The notes under the pieces: generated by a model
Told to the model about the DNA's origin: nothing
The model's input: only the letters and a program-made list of their open reading frames with translations
The model's database searches: none
DNA from: Synechococcus sp. UW69
GTDB taxonomy: Bacteria; Cyanobacteriota; Cyanobacteriia; PCC-6307; Cyanobiaceae
Reading direction: 5' to 3'
Length of the DNA: 64,000 nt
Assembly: GCF_900474185.1 (NCBI RefSeq)
Contig: NZ_UCNW01000009.1
Span: 496,001-560,000, forward strand
Part shown: one piece after another, positions 48,156-57,121 of the stretch
How positions within the stretch are numbered: the stretch's first letter is position 1
Layout of the letters: each line of letters starts with the position of its first letter
Program-made: the position numbers and the translations under genes

Positions 48156-48749
48156 TTAAGTGGCTCCGCCGAACCACTCCGGTTCGTGTCCGGGGTTCCA
48201 CTTCACATTGCAGCCCACTGAGGCTGTCTGCTCCGGGTTCACCGGTGCTCCCGTCAGCACGGAAATGAGGGCGGCCCGCAGGTCTCGGCCGTCGAGGGGC
48301 TGATCATTGCCGGGTCGGCTGCCGTCCAACTGGCCCCGATAACGGAGGGTCTGTAGGCCTTTGCTATCGGGTGAAAACAGGTAGAACTCCGGAGTGCATG
48401 CAGCCTGAAGCGCTTTGGCCAGGTTCTGCTGCTCATCCAGCAGATATGGAAAGCTCCAGCCGTGGCGCCGGGCTTGATCCGCCAGTTGTTCCGGCCCATC
48501 CTGGGGGTGGGTGATCAGGCTGTTGCTGCTCACGCCGACCAGTTGCACCTGGTCGCCGAAGTCGTGCTCCAGCCGGGTGAGCTCTGGCTCCACGTGTTTC
48601 ACAAACGGGCAATGGGCACAAAGCACCATCAGCAGCAGGGGCCGATGGTCCAGCGATTGGCTGTTCAGCCGGCCGCCCGTGACCTGGGGCAGATCAAAAC
48701 CGGGCAGCGGCGTGCTCAGCGCCAGCATCGTGGATGGTGTCAGGGCCAT
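48156..48749 (-). CDS. Thioredoxin-fold redox protein (AhpC/TSA-like)
   Basis: 197 residues from ATG 48749; a GTG at 48791 directly behind GGAGG has almost no spacing. LVLCAHCPFVKHVEPELTRL carries a C-x-x-C-P motif (CAHCP), followed by VQLVGVSSNSLITHPQDGPE and ACTPEFYLFSPDS, a cis-Pro loop. This is the conserved single-domain redox protein of many bacteria annotated only as thioredoxin family. Reductase partner unknown. Confidence 0.85.
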   Translation of the reverse strand: MALTPSTMLALSTPLPGFDLPQVTGGRLNSQSLDHRPLLLMVLCAHCPFVKHVEPELTRLEHDFGDQVQLVGVSSNSLITHPQDGPEQLADQARRHGWSFPYLLDEQQNLAKALQAACTPEFYLFSPDSKGLQTLRYRGQLDGSRPGNDQPLDGRDLRAALISVLTGAPVNPEQTASVGCNVKWNPGHEPEWFGGAT

Positions 48750-48806
48750 GACGCGCAGGCAGATGCGGCGAATCTGCTTCAGGATGGCCACCTCCGGTGG
48801 TGATGG

Positions 48807-49325
48807 ATGCCGCGCCTGCGTCTGATTTGGGGAGTTTCGTTACTGCTGGCGGCCTGCGGTGCCCCTAAGGAACCGCCCAGCTGGCGCTTGTTCCCTTTGC
48901 AGCGGTACGTGCCCCATGACGGCGTGGCGGTGGTGAGTCAGCCGGATGGGTATGGGATTCATATCTATTTGGAAACAGACACCAGCTTCGCGGGGGTCTG
49001 TCGTCCCCGATGGCTGCCAGATCCAGCCCGTCTTTTCAACGGCAACGGATCCACCCCATTCAGTTCTGGTCTGGCGACCCGCCAGGAGTTTTTCGATGCG
49101 GTGTCCCGGCGTGATGTGCGGGCTTTGCTGGAGAAGGAGCTGGAGGCACTATGCGAGGCCCGCGCACCAGATGAGCGCTGGCAGTGGACTGAGCCGCCCC
49201 TCAGCGAAGAGCAAGTGCTCCCCGTTCAGTTGCCATCTCTGGAGGAAGAGGACCTTCTGACCAATCCTGTGGAGGAACTGAAGCGGGTCCGGCAGTTGCT
49301 TAAGGATCAGCAGGATGGGGAGTAG
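48807..49325 (+). CDS. Conserved small lipoprotein, function unknown
   Basis: 172 residues. Lipobox VSLLLAACG (Cys at about 17) after a short charged N-terminus. The mature protein has a YVPHDGVAVVSQPDGYGIHI beta-rich part and an acidic, leucine-rich C-terminus. No known family recognised. Divergent from the thioredoxin-like gene by 57 bases and overlapping the 3' end of the split photolyase alpha/beta gene by 19 bases. Confidence 0.65.
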   Translation: MPRLRLIWGVSLLLAACGAPKEPPSWRLFPLQRYVPHDGVAVVSQPDGYGIHIYLETDTSFAGVCRPRWLPDPARLFNGNGSTPFSSGLATRQEFFDAVSRRDVRALLEKELEALCEARAPDERWQWTEPPLSEEQVLPVQLPSLEEEDLLTNPVEELKRVRQLLKDQQDGE

Positions 49326-49747
49326 CCCGCCCAAACCACTGCTTCGGCGTCCCGCCAGTAGCGGCTGAAACGCCCCAGCCGCGGTGGACGTTTCAGCTCC
49401 ACGAAGGGCTTGGGATCCATCAGCTCCAGCGGAAGTTCCGCATCGATGGCAGCGCCAATACGCTCCAGGCGAGGATCCACCACTGTGCTGCTGATCACTC
49501 CATCGGCCTGGTGGCGGCGCCCAAAGGCCAGCACCTCGGCGGCTACATCCCCCTTGCGCAAAGTGAGGGGCAGGTCGAGAGCGTTTTCGTAGAGGAAGCC
49601 GATCCGTTTGCGGCTGATCCGTGCTTCCTTGATCCAACAGGTATCAAAAACGAACACCGCTGGGGCCTCGGGCCAGGCCAGTAGCGCCGGGTTGCTGGCG
49701 CCGAGAGCTTCCTCGTGAATCCAGAGGATCGGACGTTGAAAAGACAT
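49307..49747 (-). CDS. Stand-alone photolyase alpha/beta (antenna) domain
   Basis: 146 residues, the length of the N-terminal domain of a photolyase only. PILWIHEEALGASNPALLAW, AVFVFDTCWIKEARISRKRI and DGVISSTVVDPRLERIGAAI trace the Rossmann-like strands of that domain. No FAD-binding part follows; it is encoded by the preceding gene on the same strand (49762-50673). The two together could make one enzyme from two chains, with the order reversed compared with a fused photolyase. Confidence 0.7.
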   Translation of the reverse strand: MSFQRPILWIHEEALGASNPALLAWPEAPAVFVFDTCWIKEARISRKRIGFLYENALDLPLTLRKGDVAAEVLAFGRRHQADGVISSTVVDPRLERIGAAIDAELPLELMDPKPFVELKRPPRLGRFSRYWRDAEAVVWAGYSPSC

Positions 49748-49761
49748 GAGGACTCTCCTGC

Positions 49762-50673
49762 TTATCGCTTGGGACGGGCCAGGGCGGCACTGGTGCCTCC
49801 GCTGCTCCGGCGTTGGCGGTTGCGTTGGTGGTTGCGGTCGTTGCCGCTGTTCCGAATCGCAGGCATCGGGGAGAACAACTGGTTCTCCAGTTGCTCGTAG
49901 CTGCCGTCGAATGGGCAGTTGTTGGCACTGGAGCAGTTGTCGCAGTAGTGCCCGTCGCTATACCGCTCCAGGTTGCCGCGGTTGAAAAAGTAGGGCTTAT
50001 GGCTGAAGGTGCTGGCCACCCACTGCCAGCTCAGATGGTTGCTGGCTGGGTCGCCATCCAGCAGGTGCTCCAGGAACCAGTCGGCCCCGGCCTTCCAGTG
50101 CACCCGTCGCCAGTGCACGAGCCAGGCGGCCATCCACATGCGGGCGTGGTTATGCAGCCAGCCGGTGCTCACCAGTTGATCGCGAAAACGATCCATGCAG
50201 GCGAGCCCCGTGGTCCCTTCGCGCACATCGGCCGGCAATTCCCGGGTATAGGAACCGGCGTCATGGCCCGTTTTGAACGGTTCCTGATCGTTGTGGATGT
50301 CGTCGCCTAGATCGAGCCACATCCGTTGCCAGAAGTCGCGCCAGCCGAGTTCGTTGATCAGCTTTCCGCCCTCATCGCGGTTGCGGATTCGTGCAAACAC
50401 GGCATCGCGCACCTCGGCCAGGTCCAAAACGCCATGGCGGATGTAGGGCGACAGTCTGGTGACCGCGCCCTTGAGATGGTTGCGGCTTTTGGCGTAGCGC
50501 CTTGCGTCAATGCGCCGCAGCTTGTCATCGGCTGCCTCACGACCACCTTGGATCGGGCTGAGAGTCCCTTCCGCCTCTGGAAACTCCTGCGCCAACAGGG
50601 CATTTAGGGCATCGCGTGAGGCGAATTGCCGCGGCAGGTCGCCGTTGATCGGGGGTGACGCAGCGCTGGGCAC
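49762..50673 (-). CDS. Stand-alone photolyase-like FAD domain with four candidate Fe-S cysteines
   Basis: 303 residues from GTG 50673. Conserved FAD-domain parts: SPYIRHGVLDLAEVRDAVFA, LGWRDFWQRMWLD, STGWLHNHARMWMAAWL and DPASNHLSWQWVASTFSHKP, which align with the photolyase at 45492. After this comes GHYCDNCSSANNCPFDGSYE. Cysteines at about 159, 244, 247 and 253 have a spacing (85, 3, 6) similar to the 4Fe-4S ligands of FeS-BCP prokaryotic photolyases such as PhrB (88, 3, 13 from memory). A basic, disordered-looking tail of about 35 residues ends the protein. Fourteen bases before the alpha/beta gene; divergent from fabI. Confidence 0.75.
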   Translation of the reverse strand: MPSAASPPINGDLPRQFASRDALNALLAQEFPEAEGTLSPIQGGREAADDKLRRIDARRYAKSRNHLKGAVTRLSPYIRHGVLDLAEVRDAVFARIRNRDEGGKLINELGWRDFWQRMWLDLGDDIHNDQEPFKTGHDAGSYTRELPADVREGTTGLACMDRFRDQLVSTGWLHNHARMWMAAWLVHWRRVHWKAGADWFLEHLLDGDPASNHLSWQWVASTFSHKPYFFNRGNLERYSDGHYCDNCSSANNCPFDGSYEQLENQLFSPMPAIRNSGNDRNHQRNRQRRSSGGTSAALARPKR

Positions 50674-50756
50674 CGGCCTTCGTCAGCAAAGGAGCGGTGA
50701 TCTTGGCGGGGGATGGGGGAGAATCGCGCGAATTCAACCCGTTCCGGTCTGTCCTG

Positions 50757-51539
50757 ATGCTGCTTGATCTCACCGGCAAGAAGATTCTCGTTACCGGCAT
50801 CGCCAATAACCGTTCCATCGCCTGGGGCATTGCTCAGCAGTTGAAGGCGGCCGGCGCTGAGCTGGGCATCACTTATCTGCCGGATGAAAAGGGCCGCTTT
50901 GAGACCAAGGTGCGCGAACTCACCGCACCCCTCGAGCCCAGCCTGTTTTTGCCCCTGAACGTGCAGGACGCCGACCAGATGGCCGAGGTCTTCGGGGAGA
51001 TCAAGGAAAAATGGGGTGTTCTCGACGGCCTGGTGCATTGCCTGGCTTTTGCAGGCAAGGAAGAGCTGATCGGCGACTACAGCGCCACCACCGCTGAAGG
51101 CTTTGCTCGTTCCCTCGATATCAGCGCCTATTCCCTGGCTCCTCTCTGTGCTCATGCCAAGCCGCTGTTCAGCGAGAAGGCCGGCGTGATCACCCTGTCG
51201 TATCTCGGCGCTGAGCGGGCTATCCCGAACTACAACGTCATGGGTGTGGCGAAGGCCGCGCTGGAAGCGTCTGTTCGCTACCTCGCCGCTGAGCTGGGTC
51301 CCGAGAAGCAGGTGCGCGTGAATGCCATTAGTGCTGGCCCGATCCGCACCCTGGCCAGCTCCGCCATTGGCGGCATCCTCGAGATGATCCACAACGTGGA
51401 GGAGAAGGCTCCCTTGCGTCGCACGGTCACCCAGATGGAAGTGGGCGGCACCGCAGCCTTCCTGCTCAGCGATCTGGCCAGCGGCATTTCCGGTCAGACC
51501 ATTTATGTGGATGCGGGCTACTGCGTCACGGGGATGTAA
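50757..51539 (+). CDS. fabI: Enoyl-[acyl-carrier-protein] reductase (NADH)
   Basis: 260 residues from ATG 50757 ([14 protein letters not shown]); the frame extends upstream but without homology. [17 protein letters not shown] type cofactor loop, then Y-x6-K in [17 protein letters not shown] and LASSAIGGI: FabI of the SDR fold. Last step of each cycle of fatty acid elongation. Nine bases before the 5' end of the hisB frame. Confidence 0.95.
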   Translation: MLLDLTGKKILVTGIANNRSIAWGIAQQLKAAGAELGITYLPDEKGRFETKVRELTAPLEPSLFLPLNVQDADQMAEVFGEIKEKWGVLDGLVHCLAFAGKEELIGDYSATTAEGFARSLDISAYSLAPLCAHAKPLFSEKAGVITLSYLGAERAIPNYNVMGVAKAALEASVRYLAAELGPEKQVRVNAISAGPIRTLASSAIGGILEMIHNVEEKAPLRRTVTQMEVGGTAAFLLSDLASGISGQTIYVDAGYCVTGM

Positions 51540-51568
51540 GGCACGATGTGAACAGAGGAGGTGGAGTG

Positions 51569-52177
51569 ATGTCACGCCAGGGAGACATTCATCGGGTCAC
51601 CGGTGAAACCGATGTGAAGGTGCGTCTGGATCTGGATGGCTCCGGCCAGTGCCAGGCCAATACCGGAGTGGCATTCCTCGATCACATGCTTCACCAGATC
51701 AGCAGCCACGGACTGATCGACCTGGAGATCAATGCGGTGGGAGACACCCATATCGACGATCACCACACCAATGAGGACGTGGGGATTGCCGTGGGGCAAG
51801 CTTTGGCTCAGGCCCTGGGAGACCGCCGTGGTATCCATCGCTTCGGGCACTTTGTGGCACCCCTGGATGAGGCCCTGGTGCAGGTGGCACTGGATTGTTC
51901 CGGTCGCCCGCATCTCAGCTACAGCCTGATGATTCCCAGCCAGAAGATCGGCAGCTACGACTCCGAGCTGGTCAAGGAGTTCTTCGTGGCGGTGGTCAAC
52001 AACAGTGGCCTCACCCTGCACATCCGTCAGCTGGATGGTGTCAATTCACACCACATCGTGGAAGCCTGTTTCAAGGCCTTTGCCCGGGCACTGCGCATGG
52101 CCACCGAGGTGGATCCACGCCGGGCCGGTGCCATCCCCAGCAGCAAAGGGGTTCTGGAGCAGGCCGGCGCCAACTGA
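51569..52177 (+). CDS. hisB: Imidazoleglycerol-phosphate dehydratase
   Basis: 202 residues from ATG 51569, with AGGAGG eight bases upstream; GTG 51548 is in frame but less likely. [17 protein letters not shown] and [17 protein letters not shown] hold the paired metal-binding histidines; a second set is [20 protein letters not shown]. Step six of histidine synthesis. Monofunctional form, as in cyanobacteria. Confidence 0.96.
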   Translation: MSRQGDIHRVTGETDVKVRLDLDGSGQCQANTGVAFLDHMLHQISSHGLIDLEINAVGDTHIDDHHTNEDVGIAVGQALAQALGDRRGIHRFGHFVAPLDEALVQVALDCSGRPHLSYSLMIPSQKIGSYDSELVKEFFVAVVNNSGLTLHIRQLDGVNSHHIVEACFKAFARALRMATEVDPRRAGAIPSSKGVLEQAGAN

Positions 52178-52237
52178 TACCGGCGCCGCGCTTCATAGTC
52201 CGTTACGAGAGGATGGGAGAACGTTGATCGTTCGCCC

Positions 52238-53707
52238 GTGACAGTCGCCCCCGCCCGCAGCTACGACCGCAGCGACTGGTCCAGCGCCTTCGTCAATGTT
52301 GAGGAGGAGCTCACCGATGTGGCCTTAACGCCGGTGCGTGGAAGGGTTCCGGCGGAGCTTCAGGGCACCTTCTACCGCAATGGCCCCGGGCGTCTGGAGC
52401 GCGATGGACACCGCGTCCATCACCCCTTCGATGGCGACGGAATGATTGCGGCGATGCGGTTTGAGAACGGCAGCGTCCAGCTCAGCAACCGTTATGTCCG
52501 CACCGAGGGCTGGCTGGCGGAGGAGAAGGCTGGCAAGGTGCTTTACCGGGGGGTCTTCGGTAGCCAGAAGCCCGGTGGTCGTTTGGCCAATGCGTTTGAT
52601 CTGCGCCTGAAGAACATCGCCAACACCAACGTGGTGCGCCTCGGCGATCAGCTGCTCGCTCTATGGGAGGCTGCCGAGCCCCATGCGCTGGATCCCCGCA
52701 GCCTGGAGACTCGCGGTCTTTCGCGGCTCGATGGTGTGCTGAAAAAGGGTGAAGCCTTCAGTGCTCACCCCCGCTTCGATCCCGGCCATAACGGCCGTCC
52801 CTGCATGGTCACTTTTGGGGTGAAGACCGGCCCTCGCAGCACCATTCGCTTGATGGAGTTCGCCACCGATGGCCCCCAGGCCGGGGCGTTACTGCACGAC
52901 CGCTCCGACAGCTTTCCCGGTTTCGCCTTCCTCCACGATTTCGCCATCACCCCCAACTGGGCGGTGTTCCTGCAGAACGCCATCGCCTTCAATCCCCTTC
53001 CTTTCGTAACCGGCGAAAAGGGTGCGGCTCAGTGCCTGGCGTCCCAACCCGGTGGGAAAGGGCGTTTCTGGCTGATACCGCGAGACTCCGGTCGTTTTGC
53101 CGGTCAGAAGCCGCGCATCCTCGAAGCCCCCGACGGCTTCGTCTTCCATCATCTGAATGCGTTTGAAGACGGTGATCATCTCGTGGTGGAGAGCATCGTC
53201 TACGACGATTTCCCGTCCATCGGTCCCGATGACGACTTCGCTCAGGTGGATTTCGACACGGTGCCGGAAGGAATGCTGCACCGTTGTCGCCTGGATCTCA
53301 GCAGGGAATCCGTGCAGACCGAGCGGATTAGTGAGCGCACCTGCGAGTTCGCCATGGTCAATCCCGAGCGTCAGGGTCTCAGCGCTCGCTACGCCTGGAT
53401 GGCTGTTGCGGAGCGTGAGACGGGCAATGATCCGCTGCAGGCGATCCAGAAGCTTGACCTCGATTCCGGTGCCACCCACACCTGGAGTGCGGCGCCCCGT
53501 GGCTTCGTGAGTGAGCCGCTGATGGTGCGCCGACCCGGTGCGGAGTCCGAGGACGATGGCTGGGTTCTGGATTTGGTCTGGAACGGAGCCCGTGCCGCAT
53601 CTGATCTGGTCATCCTCAATGCCCGCGATCTCGCGGAAGTTGCGGTGCTGGAGCTGCCGTTGGCGGTGCCCCATGGCTTGCACGGCAGCTGGGCCCCGGC
53701 AAGCTGA
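52238..53707 (+). CDS. Carotenoid cleavage dioxygenase (RPE65/CCD family)
   Basis: 489 residues from GTG 52238. Four iron-ligand histidines of the family fall in SAHPRFDPGHNG, FLHDFAITPNW, FVFHHLNAFEDGD and VPHGLHGSW, on a seven-bladed propeller; N-terminal TFYRNGPGRL and HPFDGDGMIAAM are typical. Splits apocarotenoids or carotenoids to aldehydes such as retinal. Transcribed with the secreted protein gene 21 bases downstream, perhaps independently. Confidence 0.9.
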   Translation: MTVAPARSYDRSDWSSAFVNVEEELTDVALTPVRGRVPAELQGTFYRNGPGRLERDGHRVHHPFDGDGMIAAMRFENGSVQLSNRYVRTEGWLAEEKAGKVLYRGVFGSQKPGGRLANAFDLRLKNIANTNVVRLGDQLLALWEAAEPHALDPRSLETRGLSRLDGVLKKGEAFSAHPRFDPGHNGRPCMVTFGVKTGPRSTIRLMEFATDGPQAGALLHDRSDSFPGFAFLHDFAITPNWAVFLQNAIAFNPLPFVTGEKGAAQCLASQPGGKGRFWLIPRDSGRFAGQKPRILEAPDGFVFHHLNAFEDGDHLVVESIVYDDFPSIGPDDDFAQVDFDTVPEGMLHRCRLDLSRESVQTERISERTCEFAMVNPERQGLSARYAWMAVAERETGNDPLQAIQKLDLDSGATHTWSAAPRGFVSEPLMVRRPGAESEDDGWVLDLVWNGARAASDLVILNARDLAEVAVLELPLAVPHGLHGSWAPAS

Positions 53708-53728
53708 CAGCTAGTAGTTGCTTCGGTT

Positions 53729-54445
53729 GTGCGGACCCCGCGTCAAACATTGAGCGTCGGTTGGGGCGCCTTGTCTGTTGCAACCACGGGCTTGCTGCTG
53801 CTGTCTCCGCGGGTGCCTGTGATGGCCCATGCCCCGTCCTGTGCGGGGACGTTGTTGCAGTTGTCTGTTGTTGAAGAGGGCAAGACCGCGGTAGCCAGTT
53901 TTCGCTTCTCATTGGCTGTGTCCGGTGAAGGATCCACGGGGCAGGCTGCGTTGACTCAGCTGAATCAACGCTTGGCCCGGTTGCGTCACTTGCTGAAACC
54001 GTTCATTCAGGGACGCCTGATCGTTCCATCTCCGTCCACCTATCCACGTTCTGGAAGCAATGGGGCCAAACAATCCTTTGTTGCCAACACCGGTGTCTCC
54101 GGTGAGGTGAATCGGCAGATGTACAACCAGCTCATCCAGACAGTGGGCGGACAGCCCGGCGTGCGGATGCAGGGGATGAAGTCCATCGCCAATGACAAGG
54201 CCGAGACAGCACTTCAGCAACGGTTGACGGCTGCGGCACTGCGGCGTGGCATGGCCGAAGCCGATCACACCGCGGCGGCGATCGGAGCCACCCGGGCGCG
54301 ACTGCTCAGGATCAATCGCAGTAACGCGATGCATGGGCCCCGGCGGGTTCAGCTGTCAGAGGCCATGCGCGCTGGTTTCGATCCAGGTGAAGCCCCGGAA
54401 CCAACGGCAACGGTGCGGATGGAGCTCCTCTACTGCCTCACATAG
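53729..54445 (+). CDS. SIMPL-domain-like (DUF541) secreted protein
   Basis: 238 residues from GTG 53729. A signal peptide (about 1-33, GALSVATTGLLLLSPRVPVMAHA) is followed by a domain with GQAALTQLNQRLARLRHLLK and an ending PTATVRMELLYCLT, matching the alternating helix-strand pattern of SIMPL proteins (periplasmic, function poorly defined). Cys pair at mature N- and near C-terminus may form a disulfide. Confidence 0.65.
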   Translation: MRTPRQTLSVGWGALSVATTGLLLLSPRVPVMAHAPSCAGTLLQLSVVEEGKTAVASFRFSLAVSGEGSTGQAALTQLNQRLARLRHLLKPFIQGRLIVPSPSTYPRSGSNGAKQSFVANTGVSGEVNRQMYNQLIQTVGGQPGVRMQGMKSIANDKAETALQQRLTAAALRRGMAEADHTAAAIGATRARLLRINRSNAMHGPRRVQLSEAMRAGFDPGEAPEPTATVRMELLYCLT

Positions 54446-54457
54446 CCAGCTGATACC

Positions 54458-55543
54458 TTGAGCTCTCAGGCTGGGAATCTGGTGTCGATTGAATTCACGC
54501 GTCCGCAAATCAATCGTGATGAGCGGATGCTGTGGATCCATGCCGGTCCCCATAAGGCAGCCAGTAGTTACGTCACCGAGCGACTTCGACAAAACCGGGA
54601 CCATCTCGCAGCCCAGGGTGTGTTGATGGACGGTGATGACAATCGTCTGGCCAATGCCATCGCACAAAAGAACTATGCGCCTGTTGAGGAAGCGCTCGCC
54701 ACCCTGCCTTCTTCACTTCACAGGGTTTTGCTTAGTAGTTCCTCTTTGGATGATCGGATCCTTAGCCGAACTGCCTTGGGTAGATTGCAGGCTCTGGTTG
54801 AGCGTCAGGGGTTCAAATTAGGAGTCAGTTACTTCGTTAGAGATCAGCAGTCTTGGTTGAATTCAGTCTACGCACATCGAGTTCGACGGTTTCGTGAGAC
54901 GCCTGATTTTGAGCGATATTGTGATTACATTATGCATGATTCTGACTCGTGGGATATTTCTTATCCATCCAAATTTCGTGTGCTGAGTCGCTTCCCCTCG
55001 ATTGCGACGTTGTTTCTTCCTTTGTCCAAGCAGGTGGCGATCACCGATCCGTTTCTGGCCTTGGTTAATGCTCTGGGTCTGGATGCTCCATCGGGTGAAC
55101 AGGGCTGGTTGGCGGGCCGTTCCTCGAAGCAGAACATCCAGCCTGGCGCCCGGGGTATCTGGATGTCGGCTCTGTGTCGCCGCTTGATGGTGGAGACGGG
55201 TTTCGATCCGGAAGTGCTGAAGCGGAAGGGCAAGGTCATCCGTGACCTCGCGATCGAACTTGGCTGGGATCGGGAGAAGTTTGACGGTTTCGATCAACCG
55301 CTTCATGACAGGGTGTCGGCCTTTTATGCCAGCTCTAACGAGGCTTTTGCGCAGCAACACTGGGGTGTCAGTTGGGACAGCCTCTTCCCAGTGCGGCCTG
55401 CGGGGCAACAGGTTTATTCGGGGCCTGAGGCCGAGGTGGAGCGGAAGGAGATGCGAGGTCTGATGGTTCGCGTGCTGCGGGAGCTGCGTTTCCCATGGCG
55501 CTTGCGGCGTCGTTTCTTTTCTCTGTACGACGCCGCTGTGTGA
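54458..55543 (+). CDS. P-loop sulfotransferase-like protein
   Basis: 361 residues from TTG 54458; alternatives are GTG 54482 and ATG 54527 (MLWIHAGPHK). LWIHAGPHKAASSYVTERL resembles the 5'-phosphosulfate loop and LGVSYFVRDQQSWLNSVYAH the 3'-phosphate region of bacterial sulfotransferase-like families. The essential Lys is present; the rest (from about 180) is unique. Possibly acts on a surface polymer. Its first half is AT-richer than the flanks (about 54700-55000). Confidence 0.6.
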   Translation: MSSQAGNLVSIEFTRPQINRDERMLWIHAGPHKAASSYVTERLRQNRDHLAAQGVLMDGDDNRLANAIAQKNYAPVEEALATLPSSLHRVLLSSSSLDDRILSRTALGRLQALVERQGFKLGVSYFVRDQQSWLNSVYAHRVRRFRETPDFERYCDYIMHDSDSWDISYPSKFRVLSRFPSIATLFLPLSKQVAITDPFLALVNALGLDAPSGEQGWLAGRSSKQNIQPGARGIWMSALCRRLMVETGFDPEVLKRKGKVIRDLAIELGWDREKFDGFDQPLHDRVSAFYASSNEAFAQQHWGVSWDSLFPVRPAGQQVYSGPEAEVERKEMRGLMVRVLRELRFPWRLRRRFFSLYDAAV

Positions 55544-55555
55544 GGGCGGCTTTGA

Positions 55556-57103
55556 TCAGCTAAGGCCTTCGCGCTTGGCCTCTTTCCAAGCCAGCCGTGG
55601 CGCGCTCCATAGGGTGGCCAGCACCAATGGGGTGACAGGTACAGCGGTTATCACGATGAAGGCCTGCAAGGCATCGATGGAGGTGCTGTCCCCTAGGCCT
55701 GTGCCAATGCGCAGCAAAACCAAGGTGAGGCTGCCAATCATCAAGGCCCAGAACAGCCGCAGAAGAGCTGGCGGCTCATTGCGGCCGCTCACCACCATGG
55801 CTGCGGCGTAACTCATCGAGTCGGCGCTGGTGCACATGAACAGCACCACCAGCAATAGGCCGATGGGGATCAGCACTCCGGCAAGGGGCAACTGGCTGAG
55901 GATGGTCAGCAGTGCTGCGGCGGCACCGTTCTGGGCCAGGGCTTCACTGATGCCACCCCCGGCCAACTCGAGATGCAATCCGGTGCCCCCAAGCAGGGTG
56001 AACCAGACGTTGGTCACGATCGGGCAGAGGATCGCCACGGCCAGTACCAGCTCACGGATGCTGCGGCCGCGGCTGACGCCGGCGGTGAACAGCCCCATCA
56101 GCGGCGCATAGCCAAGGAACCAACCCCAGTAGAAGACAGTCCAGCCGTTCACCCAGTTCGAAGGCGCTGCGTTGGGTGCAAGAGCCATCTGCGGCAGATG
56201 GACCAGATAAGTGAAAAAGCCGCTGAAAAAGTGCTGGATCAGCCAGAAGCCAGGGCCTAAGAGCAGAAGGCCTGCTGCCATGGCCAGAGTGAGCCAAACG
56301 TTGAGCTCCGACAGCCACTTGATGCCCTTTTGAATGCCGCTGACGGTGGATGTCGCAAAGACGGCCGTCAGAAGCACCACCACCAGGGATTGCAAGCCTG
56401 CACTGTCGGTGAGCCAGGGCAATTGCCCTGCAGCGTTGCTGAGCTGCAGAGATAGGAATCCCAGGGGACCAACGGTGCCGGCGATCGCTGCCACCACAGA
56501 CAAGCCGTCCGCTAGGTGACCGATCGGGCCATCCACCCAGCTGCGCGGAACGATGTTCACCAGCAGGGTGCGGGGACGCAGGGGTTCACCGCGTCGTTCC
56601 AGGATCGAGAAGGTGATCGTGGTGGTGGTGGCCACAAGAGCCCAGGCCAGGAACCCCCAGTGCAGAAAACTCACCGCCAGGGCGGGATCCACCGCGGCTG
56701 CTGTGCTGCCTTCGACCCCTGCAAACACCGGTGATGGGGTCTGGAAGTGATACAGCGGTTCGGCAGCGGACCAGAACACACCCCCTCCTGCCAGCAGGGT
56801 GCAGATCAGCACCGCACACCAATCGAAGAATTTGAAGCTCGGCTTGGCATCCGCTCCGCCAAGCCGGAGTTTGCCGATAGGGCTGATGGCAAGGATCAGC
56901 GCGATCAGGAACAGCAGCACCACCATCCATTGCCAGACCGCCCCCAGGGCATCACTGATCACGGCTTTGCCAGTTTCAGTGAAATGCTTGGCCAGAGCCA
57001 GGTCGATGGCCGAGACCAACAGAAAAATCAGCAGCGGGATGGCGCCGACCCAGAGCGGGGGCTGTTGCCACCAGGAGCGCTGGTTCGCGGGGTTGTCAGA
57101 CAT
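55556..57103 (-). CDS. BCCT-family transporter
   Basis: 515 residues, about 12 membrane helices. FFDWCAVLICTLLAGGGVFW, FSFLHWGFLAWALV and the signature WGWFLGYAPLMGLFTAGVSR with GRSIREL (residues about 320-350) define the betaine/carnitine/choline family. Substrates of the family are quaternary ammonium or sulfonium compounds, sodium- or proton-coupled. Starts 19 bases after the FAD oxidase stop and is probably the last gene of the cluster with it. Confidence 0.9.
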   Translation of the reverse strand: MSDNPANQRSWWQQPPLWVGAIPLLIFLLVSAIDLALAKHFTETGKAVISDALGAVWQWMVVLLFLIALILAISPIGKLRLGGADAKPSFKFFDWCAVLICTLLAGGGVFWSAAEPLYHFQTPSPVFAGVEGSTAAAVDPALAVSFLHWGFLAWALVATTTTITFSILERRGEPLRPRTLLVNIVPRSWVDGPIGHLADGLSVVAAIAGTVGPLGFLSLQLSNAAGQLPWLTDSAGLQSLVVVLLTAVFATSTVSGIQKGIKWLSELNVWLTLAMAAGLLLLGPGFWLIQHFFSGFFTYLVHLPQMALAPNAAPSNWVNGWTVFYWGWFLGYAPLMGLFTAGVSRGRSIRELVLAVAILCPIVTNVWFTLLGGTGLHLELAGGGISEALAQNGAAAALLTILSQLPLAGVLIPIGLLLVVLFMCTSADSMSYAAAMVVSGRNEPPALLRLFWALMIGSLTLVLLRIGTGLGDSTSIDALQAFIVITAVPVTPLVLATLWSAPRLAWKEAKREGLS

Positions 57104-57121
57104 CGGATGAGGGGTGAAAGA

